From NCBI GenBank assembly GCA_016935555.1, contig JAFGQR010000163.1:1-64000 (forward strand): a DNA stretch of 64,000 bases, in the 5' to 3' direction. A model generated the notes under the pieces. The model did not search any database. It was given only the letters and a program-made list of their open reading frames with translations, and was not told the origin of the DNA. Of the stretch, positions 57,359 through 64,000 are shown one piece after another (positions within the stretch are counted from its first letter, which is position 1; every line of letters begins with the position of its first letter). The position numbers were made by a program, and so were the translations under genes. This DNA comes from Verrucomicrobiota bacterium. Lineage in GTDB: Bacteria; Verrucomicrobiota; Verrucomicrobiia; Limisphaerales; JAFGQR01.

Positions 57359-58032
57359 TGCGTTCCGGGCGCGCTCCACAACGGGGGGCATGCCCTGCGG
57401 CGGCCGGCGGTTTAGCCCAAGTTCGTCAGTGGTGGAAGGAATTTCGGTTTTTTGACCAGGGGGCTAATCGGTTTTGCTGGGGATTTTGCATTTGGATCCC
57501 TCAAAACGGCCTGTAGTGGAGAACAGCCCTTTGAGCGGCGTTGTAAGAGTGCGGTATTCTGGCGGGCATGTTCCTGCGGCGAAATCGTCGGACGGTTAAT
57601 GGCGAGTGCTATGCTGGGCAAACCAATGGGGTCAGCCCTCGAAATAATACTTGACAACTGGCACCGACTACACGAACTCCCGGCGCGCCGACCCTGAGAG
57701 GTCGCGAGTTTGCGGAGGATTCACCGACCCATGTGCAGAGGTGATGTCTGTCCTGGCCTTTTCCTGCACAAAAACGGGAGGCAGAACAATCGAGGGCAAA
57801 AACATCGAAGCCATTGAGCCCGCTGGTTTCACGGGGCGCAGCCAATGCCACCGACACCGGCCTGCAGGCGCCCAAAACTGCGGTCGGAGAACTCCTGGGG
57901 CACAAAGCCTAGGGGCACAAGGCGCGGTTGGGGTTCGCAAGTCTGCCATAGGGGCGGCGGCAGGGGCGGCGTTTTTTCTGGCCAAGGGCGGCGGTTTTGC
58001 CTATGTCCAGTCGCATTTAAGGGTGTGATGGT
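57359..58032. other. Gene-free, lower-GC intergenic island before trkA
   Basis: About 670 bases without a convincing gene. Short open frames exist on both strands (for example 57651-58028 plus, 57668-57985 minus), but they have no family resemblance and have irregular composition. From about 57415 to 57660 the DNA is visibly less GC-rich than its surroundings, with TTTTTTGACC, GGATTTTGCATTTGG and then GGGGTCAGCCCTCGAAATAA. The last stretch resembles the conserved edges of RAYT/IS200-type repeat elements. This could be a decayed or non-autonomous mobile repeat. The last 20 bases hold AAGGG, the likely ribosome-binding site of trkA. Confidence 0.5.
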
Positions 58033-59385
58033 GTGAACATTGTCATTGTAGGTTTGGGCGAAGTCGGGCGGCACCTGGCCGAAACGCTGGCGCAGCAGCA
58101 GCACAGCCTGAGTATTCTCGAGTCGTGCGAGCCGCTGGCGCACGAATTGGACGAGCAGCTGGATGCGCGCGTGATCTGGGGCAACGGGTCGTCGGTGGCG
58201 GCATTGGCGGAGGTGAACGTGCCCGAGGCGGAGGTGTTCCTGGCCCTGTCCGGGGACGACAACGCGAACCTGGTGGCGGCGTCCCTGGCGAAGGCGCTGG
58301 GGGCGCAGCGAACGATTGCGCGGGTGCACGCGCGGGTGCAGCGGGAGGAGTGGCTGTTTGATCTGCGGAGCCACTTTCACATCGACCATTTGTTCAGCAC
58401 GCAGCGTCTGGCGGCGGTGGAGCTGGCGAAGTATGTGCGCAACCCCGAAGGTCTGCTGGTCGAGGAGATCGCCCGCGGCCGCATCGAGGTGCAGCAGATT
58501 CTGCTGGCGGCGGACCGTCCGGTGATTGGCAAGCCGTTGCGGGAACTGGGGCTGCCGGCGCGGGTGAGGATCGGATCGATCCAGCGCGACGGCCGCCTGT
58601 TCATCCCCACCGCCGCGGACACGCTGGCCGCCGGAGACCTCATCACCGTGTTCGGCGCGCCGGCGAAACTCACCGAGGTGCTCCCCCAGTTCCGCGCCGA
58701 CGCGCTCCCGGAGAGCGAGATCAGCGTGGTGATCTTCGGCGGGGGCGAATACGGGTTCTCGCTGGCGCAGATGCTTGAAGGCCACCGCTACCGGGTGCGG
58801 ATCATCGAGCGGGACGAGCGGGTGTGCCGGCAGCTCTCGGGGCTGCTGAACCGCACGGTGGTGATCCAGGGCAACGCCACTTCCATCCAGCAGCTCAAGG
58901 AGGAACAGGTCGGCGACGCGGATTTTTTCATCGCGGCGAGCGACGACGACGAGGACAACGTGATGACGTGTTTGCAGGCGAAAAACCTCGGCACGAAGTA
59001 TTGCCTGACCCTCGTGCACCGGCGCGATTACGCGGACGTGATTTCCCGGAACAGCCAGCAGCTGCAAATCCACGCCGCCGTCAGCCCTCGCCAGGCCACG
59101 AACCGGGACCTGATGCGCTACATCACCCACGACCGCGTCACCAGCGTTCTGCCGCTCGCCGGAGGCGCCGAGGTGCTGGAAGCGGTCCTGCCGGCGCAGT
59201 GCGCCCTGACAGGCCGGGCGGTGGGCGCCATCCAATGGCCGGAGGGCAGCGTGCTGGTGGCGCTGTTGCACGGCTCGGAAGCGCTCGTGCCCCGCGCAGA
59301 GGACGTCATGCAGGCGGGCGACGTGGTCTACGCCCTGGTGGCGTCGCAGGCCAAGTCGGCTTTTGTGCGGCTGCTGAAATCCTGA
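58033..59385 (+). CDS. trkA: Trk potassium uptake regulatory protein TrkA
   Basis: 450 residues, the usual TrkA length, with two RCK units. The N-terminal nucleotide-binding half begins with the Rossmann motif IVIVGLGEVGRHLAE (3-17) and contains FLALSGDDNANLVAA. The second half repeats it with VVIFGGGEYGFSLAQ and FFIAASDDDEDNVM; TrkA_C-type regions follow each. TrkA is a cytoplasmic ring that gates the TrkH channel in response to NAD(H)/ATP-type ligands. Translation starts at GTG (58033), placed by the Rossmann strand, with AAGGG about ten bases upstream. It is followed nine bases later by trkH, forming an operon. Confidence 0.96.
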   Translation: MNIVIVGLGEVGRHLAETLAQQQHSLSILESCEPLAHELDEQLDARVIWGNGSSVAALAEVNVPEAEVFLALSGDDNANLVAASLAKALGAQRTIARVHARVQREEWLFDLRSHFHIDHLFSTQRLAAVELAKYVRNPEGLLVEEIARGRIEVQQILLAADRPVIGKPLRELGLPARVRIGSIQRDGRLFIPTAADTLAAGDLITVFGAPAKLTEVLPQFRADALPESEISVVIFGGGEYGFSLAQMLEGHRYRVRIIERDERVCRQLSGLLNRTVVIQGNATSIQQLKEEQVGDADFFIAASDDDEDNVMTCLQAKNLGTKYCLTLVHRRDYADVISRNSQQLQIHAAVSPRQATNRDLMRYITHDRVTSVLPLAGGAEVLEAVLPAQCALTGRAVGAIQWPEGSVLVALLHGSEALVPRAEDVMQAGDVVYALVASQAKSAFVRLLKS

Positions 59386-59394
59386 GCGGCGCGC

Positions 59395-60867
59395 ATGAAT
59401 TACCGGCTGTTGAGCAAGTTGCTGGGGCTGCTGCTGCTGCTGCTGGGCAGCGCGATGCTGCTGTGCCTGGCCTACGCCTGGTGGGACCAGGAATGGCAGG
59501 ACGGCCTCGACGCCGTCGAGGGCTTCATCGCGTCCGTCGCCGCCGTGACGGTGGCCGGGGCGATCCTCCTGAGGCTGGGACGCGGCTCCGGGCGCGAGAT
59601 CCTGCGGAAGGAGGGCATTGCGGTGGTGGGGGTGGGCTGGCTGATGTGCGCCACGTTTGGCGCGCTGCCCTACCTGCTGTGTCCGCCCGGCCTCAACCCG
59701 GTGGAGGCCTTCTTCGAGTCCATGTCCGGCTTCACCACCACCGGGTCGACCGTCATCGTCGACCTCCGGCAGTGTCCTCCCAGCCTGCTGCTGTGGCGCG
59801 CGCTGACGCAATGGCTGGGCGGGTTGGGCATCCTGGTGCTGTTCGTGGCGCTGCTCTCGACGCTCGGCGTGGGCAGCAAAGCGTTGTTTCACCACGAGTC
59901 CTCCGCCAAGACCGGCGGTGGCGTCCAGGCCCGAATCCAGGACGTGGCGATGCGGCTTTGGGAGATTTATCTGGGGCTTTCGGTCGCCTGTTTCGCGGGG
60001 CTCATGGCGCTGGGCATGAACGTGTTCGACGCCCTGTGCCACAGCATGACCGCCCTCTCCACCGGCGGCTTCAGCACCCGCAACGAAAGCATCGCCGCTT
60101 TCGGCAGCACGAGCATCGAGCTGTGGCTGACGCTGTTCATGCTGCTGGGCGGATGGAATTTCATGCTCTACGCCTGGCTGCTGCGCGGACGCTGGGCCCG
60201 TTGGGTCGCCGAGGAGGAAGGCAAGGTCTATCTCGCCGTGCTGCTTGGCGTGACGGCCTTCGTCGCCGCCAACCTCGTCCTGGTCAAAGGCGGCTACTCC
60301 TGGAGCGCCGGCTTTCGACACGCCTCCTTCCAGGTCGTGTCCCTCATGACCACCACCGGATTCGGCACCGCCGACTTTGACCAGTGGCCGCCCCTGTCGC
60401 GGCTGCTCCTGTTGCTCATCATGGCCGTCGGCGGCTGCGCCGGGTCCACCGCGGGCGGCATCAAGCTCGCCCGCTGGATCCTGTTCCTTAAAATCATCCG
60501 CCACGAAATCGTCCGCGCCTTCCGCCCCAACCAGGTCTTTTCTCTGCGCCTCAACGGCAACCCGGCCGACGACGTGATGAAGGTGCAAACCGTGTTCTTC
60601 GTCGCGCTGGCGGGGGTGACCGTGTGCGCCGGCACGGTGTTGGTCAGCCTCATGGAACCCGCGCTGGGAATGGACAGCGGATTGTCGGCCGTCATGGCCA
60701 CGCTGTTCAATGTCGGCCCCGGCCTGGGCGCGGTGGGCCCCGCCAGCAACTTCGCCGGCTTGCACCCGGGCACTCTCCTGCTGCTGAGCCTTTTCATGCT
60801 CCTGGGCCGCCTCGAGTTCTTCGCCGTCCTCGTCCTCTTCATGCCGTCCCTCTGGCGAAAATACTGA
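59395..60867 (+). CDS. trkH: Trk potassium uptake channel subunit TrkH
   Basis: 490-residue inner-membrane protein of the SKT superfamily. All four pore loops are visible: FESMSGFTTTGST, SMTALSTGGFSTRN, VSLMTTTGFGTADF and TLFNVGPGLGAVGP, each with the selectivity-filter glycine. WLGGLGILVLFVALL and GGCAGSTAGGIKLAR are further TrkH marks. It imports potassium together with TrkA. The stop codon overlaps the next start as TGATG, so the esterase-like gene downstream is translationally coupled, an unusual operon partner. Confidence 0.96.
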   Translation: MNYRLLSKLLGLLLLLLGSAMLLCLAYAWWDQEWQDGLDAVEGFIASVAAVTVAGAILLRLGRGSGREILRKEGIAVVGVGWLMCATFGALPYLLCPPGLNPVEAFFESMSGFTTTGSTVIVDLRQCPPSLLLWRALTQWLGGLGILVLFVALLSTLGVGSKALFHHESSAKTGGGVQARIQDVAMRLWEIYLGLSVACFAGLMALGMNVFDALCHSMTALSTGGFSTRNESIAAFGSTSIELWLTLFMLLGGWNFMLYAWLLRGRWARWVAEEEGKVYLAVLLGVTAFVAANLVLVKGGYSWSAGFRHASFQVVSLMTTTGFGTADFDQWPPLSRLLLLLIMAVGGCAGSTAGGIKLARWILFLKIIRHEIVRAFRPNQVFSLRLNGNPADDVMKVQTVFFVALAGVTVCAGTVLVSLMEPALGMDSGLSAVMATLFNVGPGLGAVGPASNFAGLHPGTLLLLSLFMLLGRLEFFAVLVLFMPSLWRKY

Positions 60868-63164
60868 TGCCGTCATCCCGTCTCATGGCCGCCCTGGCGC
60901 TGACCACCAGCCTCGGGCTCGCACCGCCGCCGCGCCCGGCAGGCCCCAACGAGCCGGCCACACCCGCGTCGATCGCGTCCCGAGCCGATGCCCTCGCCCA
61001 CATGCGCCGGCTGTTCCCGCCGAGCGAACCCTGGGAACAGTGGCTGCGCCAGTCGCGCGAACTGCCGCCCGATTTCAACCTGCTGCCCAGCACCCCGTTT
61101 CTGCCGGACCCGCTGCGCTTTGCGGACGGCGGGGAGGCCAGGAAGGAGGAGTGGCCCAGGCGCCGGCGGGAACTGCTTGTGCTGATCCAACATTACCTCA
61201 CCGGAGTGGCCCCTCCGTCGCCAGCCAACGGGCGCCCTTCAACCCTCCAGTCGCGCGAGGAACCCGGGGCGTTCATCGACGAGGTGACATGGGCGTTCGG
61301 ACCCGGGCACGCGGCGCGGCTCCGCTTCGAGCTAATCCTTCCCAAGGCGCCCGGACCGTTCCCGGTGTTTCTCACCCCGAGCAATCACCGCGCCTGGGCG
61401 CTCGTGGCGGTCAGCCGCGGCTATTTGGCATGCGTCTACGCGGCGGCCGAGCCCCGGGATGATACGGCGGCATGGACGAACGTCTGGCCGAAAGCGGACT
61501 GGACGACGCTGCGGCGGCACGCATGGGCGGCGTCCCGCGGTGTGGACTACGTGTCGAAGCTGCCCGTGGCGAACACCAACCAGATGGCGTTGGCAGGACA
61601 CGGGCGGGACGGCGCCGCGGCGCTGGTCGCGGCAGCAACGGACCCGCGCATCGGCGCCGTGATCGCGAGCAGCTCCGGCGCCGGGGGCGCCTGCCCCTGG
61701 AGACTGTTTTCCGAAGCCCGCTTCGGCGAAGGCATCGAAGCCGTCACCCGCGCCTTTCCAGGCTGGCTGCATCCGCGATTGCGCTTCTTCGCCGGACGCG
61801 AATCGAAGCTTCCGTTCGACCAGTCCGGGCTCGTCGCGTGCATCGCGCCCCGGCCCTGTCTGATCTGTTCGGCGGTGAACGACGGGAAGGAGAGCCTTTG
61901 GGCGATCGAACACAGTCACCGCTCCGCCCGCCGCGCCTACGCGCTGCTGGGCAAGCCCGGCCAGCTCTATCTTCGCTACCGCCCCGGCGGCCATGAGACG
62001 TCGTCCGAAGACATCGAAGGCTGCCTGGACTGGCTGGACGCCGTGTTCGGCCGGGCGCCGTTTACGTTTCCGGATGTGACCACGTTTCCGACGTATGACC
62101 TTTGGGAGAAGACAAGTCGCGACAAGGTGGATCCCATGGCGTTTCGGACCAACGAGCCGGCCGCCCTCCTCGAAACCACCAACCGCACCCGCATCACCAC
62201 CCCGCTCCAGTGGATGCAACACCGTCACGACATCCGCCAACGCCTCCTGTGGAGCCTGGGCGAGGCGCCGCCCTTCGCCGAAAGCAGCGCCGGCTTTTGC
62301 GACGACGAACCAGCCCCTCGGGCCCTGTTGCTGGGCCGCCACCACGTGCCGCCGGGCCTTGCCAAACGCAGCCTCCATTTCGGCAACGCGCTCGCCGGCG
62401 ACCTCTACTTCCCCACCCGTGCCGACACCTCCGGCCGCCGCCTCCCGGCCGTCATCTGGCTGCACCCGGTCCCGGTCGCCACAGGCTACGTGCCCGGGTG
62501 CCGGGACGGCGAGCCGCCGCACCTGGCCCTGGCGCGGCGGGGCCTGGCCGTGCTGGCCTTCGACCAGATCGGCAGCGGCGCGCGCGTCGAGGAGATACGG
62601 CATTTTTATTTTCGCTACCCGCGGTGGTCCCTGCTGGGGAAGATGGTGGAAGACGTGCTGGCGGGGGCCGAAGCGTTGCGCAAGCTGCCTTTCATCGATG
62701 CCGGGAAGATCGGCCTGCTGGGCTACGCCACCGGGGGAATGGTCGCACTGCACGCGGGCGCCCTCGACGACCGGATCGCCGCAGTGGTGTCGGTGGCCGG
62801 GATCACCCCCATGCGCCTGGACACCGCGGCCAAAGGCACCGGCGGCATCGCCCGGGTGTCGCGCTGGCTGCCGCTGCAACCCCGCCTCGGCGCCTTCGTC
62901 ACCCATGAAACCCGCATCCCCTACGACTACCACGAGGTGCTCGCCATGATCGCCCCCCGCCCCGTGTGGCTGTTCGCGCCGCGCCTTGACGCTTGCGCGA
63001 CGCCGGCCGACGTGCAGGCATGCGTCGACGAAGCCCGGAGCGTGTTTGCGCTGCTCAAGGCCAAGGCCCACCTGCGCCTGGATGTCCTGGACGATTACAA
63101 CCGTTTCCCGCCGGAGACCCAACAGGTCGTGTGCGATGCGCTGGCGGCGTTGCTCCGCCGCTAG
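60867..63164 (+). CDS. Two-domain alpha/beta-hydrolase (CE15-like + acetyl-esterase-like), both nucleophile serines replaced
   Basis: 765 residues with a probable signal peptide (MAALALTTSLGLA, second Met). Residues about 100-395 follow the CE15/glucuronoyl-esterase pattern: FPVFLTPSNHR, SSSGAGGACPWR, LPFDQSGLVACIAPRP and a C-terminal RPGGHETSSED with H376. But the nucleophile elbow reads GHGRDG instead of GHSR-x-G, so Ser is Gly246. Residues about 480-765 form a second alpha/beta-hydrolase domain (PAVIWLHPV, AFDQIGSGAR, MIAPRPV), where the elbow reads GYATGG, with Ala621 for Ser. Both changes are plain in the codons (GGG; GCC). The protein may be a binding or scaffolding pseudoenzyme. Starting at 60867 (overlap TGATG with trkH) gives a sensible secreted protein. 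The link to potassium uptake is unexplained. Confidence 0.8.
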   Translation: MPSSRLMAALALTTSLGLAPPPRPAGPNEPATPASIASRADALAHMRRLFPPSEPWEQWLRQSRELPPDFNLLPSTPFLPDPLRFADGGEARKEEWPRRRRELLVLIQHYLTGVAPPSPANGRPSTLQSREEPGAFIDEVTWAFGPGHAARLRFELILPKAPGPFPVFLTPSNHRAWALVAVSRGYLACVYAAAEPRDDTAAWTNVWPKADWTTLRRHAWAASRGVDYVSKLPVANTNQMALAGHGRDGAAALVAAATDPRIGAVIASSSGAGGACPWRLFSEARFGEGIEAVTRAFPGWLHPRLRFFAGRESKLPFDQSGLVACIAPRPCLICSAVNDGKESLWAIEHSHRSARRAYALLGKPGQLYLRYRPGGHETSSEDIEGCLDWLDAVFGRAPFTFPDVTTFPTYDLWEKTSRDKVDPMAFRTNEPAALLETTNRTRITTPLQWMQHRHDIRQRLLWSLGEAPPFAESSAGFCDDEPAPRALLLGRHHVPPGLAKRSLHFGNALAGDLYFPTRADTSGRRLPAVIWLHPVPVATGYVPGCRDGEPPHLALARRGLAVLAFDQIGSGARVEEIRHFYFRYPRWSLLGKMVEDVLAGAEALRKLPFIDAGKIGLLGYATGGMVALHAGALDDRIAAVVSVAGITPMRLDTAAKGTGGIARVSRWLPLQPRLGAFVTHETRIPYDYHEVLAMIAPRPVWLFAPRLDACATPADVQACVDEARSVFALLKAKAHLRLDVLDDYNRFPPETQQVVCDALAALLRR

Positions 63165-63217
63165 CGAGCCCCCATCTCCGCCGCGGCGGCGGAGCTTCCC
63201 TGGGTGAGAAACTGCGA

Positions 63218-63266
63218 CGAACATCGAACGCCGAACGTCGAACATCCAACATCGAATGGCGAAGCC
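63218..63266. repeat. Heptad repeat array A (CGAACAT-type, seven units)
   Basis: Seven contiguous 7-bp units: CGAACAT, CGAACGC, CGAACGT, CGAACAT, CCAACAT, CGAATGG, CGAAGCC. It is noncoding, just after the esterase-like gene, and is the reverse-oriented counterpart of the arrays at 63303 and 63383. Confidence 0.85.
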
Positions 63267-63302
63267 AATGGGCAACCAATGGATTGTGCCGTGTCGCGTC
63301 TG

Positions 63303-63358
63303 GCGTTGAGCGTTGAGCGTTGAGCGTTGGGCGTTGAGCGTTGGGGGTTCGGTGTTCC
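63303..63358. repeat. Heptad repeat array B (GCGTTGA-type)
   Basis: Units of 7 bp: GCGTTGA three times, then GCGTTGG, GCGTTGA, GCGTTGG, followed by two diverged units (GGGTTCG, GTGTTCC). Its consensus is roughly the reverse complement of array A, so A and B could pair. Confidence 0.85.
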
Positions 63359-63382
63359 TCCGCCCCCATCTCCGATCTCCGC

Positions 63383-63431
63383 CATTCAGCATTCGGTGTT
63401 CGGCGTTCAGCGTTCGGTGTTCAACACTCGG
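63383..63431. repeat. Heptad repeat array C (CGTTCGG-type)
   Basis: Seven contiguous 7-bp units: CATTCAG, CATTCGG, TGTTCGG, CGTTCAG, CGTTCGG, TGTTCAA, CACTCGG. Same orientation as array B and opposite to array A. The rest of the 63165-63508 gap shows nothing else except a weak ACCCTC/GAGGGT hairpin at 63462-63484. Confidence 0.85.
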
Positions 63432-63508
63432 AATTCCATGGCTCTGATCATCAGCCACTTAACCCTCGAGTTTCTGGAGAGGGTCAAGACCTCCAGCCGC
63501 CTCTGAAA

Positions 63509-64000
63509 TCAGGCGCCGGGCAGGCGGTAGGGCGCGCGGTAGGCGGTGTCGAGCAGGCGGTTGGCCTGGGGATGGTTGGTGAACCGCTCGGCCCGGGCAT
63601 CCCACTCAAGCAGGGCGCGGGTCTGGTGGGCGATATTGGCGAGGAGCGTGGCCGACGTGCTGCGGTGGCCGGTTTCAATGTCGCAGTGGCAGGCGGCGCG
63701 GCTCTTGACGCAGTCCAGGAAGTTCCGGGCGTGGAAGGTGGTGTCGCCTTCGCCCTGGCTGCCGAAGGTGGCGGCTTCGATCATGGGCTTGGCGCCCTTG
63801 CGGTATTGGGCGTCCGTCTTGCGAGTGAGTGGGGAGCGGGCGGGGAACTCGTTGGGGGTGATGGCGTCGGGGAGGACTTCGGCGCGGTTGCCGAAGAGGC
63901 AGAGGGTGCCCCGGGTGCCGCGCAGTTCGACCTGGCAGCCGGGAAGGCCGGCGGGGGCGGCGGTGGCGTTGAACTGGGAGAAGGTCACGAGGGTGCCGCC
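63509..64000 (-). CDS. Gfo/Idh/MocA-family oxidoreductase, C-terminal part (5' end off the window)
   Basis: The minus-strand frame is open to the right edge, giving about 163 residues of the C-terminal region; the apparent GTG start at 63988 is internal, since upstream codons (GGTLVTFSQFN) continue the family sequence. GTRGTLCLFGNRAEVLP is the beta-sheet part of the substrate domain, and ARNFLDCVKSRAACHCDIETGHRST is the highly conserved closing segment of Planctomycetes/Verrucomicrobia members. The NAD(P)-binding Rossmann domain lies beyond the window. These are dehydrogenases of sugars and inositols, often secreted in these phyla; the substrate cannot be told from this part. Confidence 0.9.
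   Translation of the reverse strand, partial: GGTLVTFSQFNATAAPAGLPGCQVELRGTRGTLCLFGNRAEVLPDAITPNEFPARSPLTRKTDAQYRKGAKPMIEAATFGSQGEGDTTFHARNFLDCVKSRAACHCDIETGHRSTSATLLANIAHQTRALLEWDARAERFTNHPQANRLLDTAYRAPYRLPGA

Noticed and set aside
57651..58028. 125-codon plus-strand frame before trkA, and a 105-codon minus frame over it.
   Set aside because: No recognisable family, biased composition and no ribosome-binding site; treated as noncoding.
63218..63431. Heptad arrays considered as a CRISPR array.
   Set aside because: Units are 7 bp, contiguous and without spacers; no cas gene is present.
61332..63458. Minus-strand frame of 708 codons opposite the esterase-like gene.
   Set aside because: Its start lies in the heptad repeats and the rest is an antisense shadow of a gene with clear hydrolase motifs.

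Overview
The window looks like a chromosomal segment of a very GC-rich member of the Verrucomicrobiota, perhaps a Limisphaerales/Pedosphaerales-type organism. I base this on several things: secreted proteins built from lamin-tail, CotH, Ig-like, DUF11, GEVED and tandem-95 repeats that end in a 'FYR/FFR/YR' module; a GntR-headed LacI-type regulator; Gfo/Idh/MocA and CE15-like proteins; S23 four-helix-bundle genes; and heptad-repeat intergenic DNA. The taxonomic call is inference from gene style. I saw no tRNA, rRNA, CRISPR array, intact transposase or phage gene.

Layout, left to right. (1) 1-3.0 kb: the edge-truncated S23 gene, then an MFS permease and an RnBP-type N-acylglucosamine 2-epimerase whose stop and start overlap (ATGA). 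(2) 3.1-10.5 kb: two adjacent secreted proteins on the minus strand. One carries four lamin-tail domains and a CotH kinase domain; the other is LamG/ConA-like. A GntR/LacI-type regulator is divergent from them and is followed by a KDG-kinase-like PfkB kinase. Together with the epimerase and permease this looks like a sugar-acid or amino-sugar acquisition neighbourhood. (3) 13-14.1 kb: ruvB, converging on the kinase across a strong shared hairpin. (4) 14.3-45.2 kb: about half of the window is two giant secreted repeat proteins in tandem, about 6,268 and 3,953 residues, with 25 and 29 tandem-95 repeats, DUF11 domains and a shared C-terminal module. The second giant contains an internal copy of that module in circularly permuted order, with a C10 tract at the joint. 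(5) 45.4-48.9 kb: pgsA, a peroxiredoxin and a hybrid histidine kinase on the minus strand. The peroxiredoxin has a clear sigma70-type promoter with a perfect 17-bp palindrome just downstream of the start site. (6) 49.1-57.2 kb: a thioester (CLEQ) alpha-2-macroglobulin lipoprotein and pbpC, overlapping by ATGA. (7) 57.3-58.0 kb: a gene-free, lower-GC island. (8) 58.0-63.2 kb: trkA, trkH and a two-domain esterase-like protein in which both nucleophile serines appear to be lost. (9) 63.2-64 kb: three arrays of 7-bp repeats, then the C-terminal part of an oxidoreductase running off the right edge.

Functionally, the core genes (ruvB, pgsA, prx, trkAH, A2M/pbpC) cover repair, lipid synthesis, redox, potassium uptake and envelope defence. 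The accessory part is dominated by the secreted and giant surface proteins. Their common C-terminal module, the rearranged internal copy and the secreted CotH kinase are the most unusual features. Long antisense reading frames across the giants are codon-bias artefacts, not genes.
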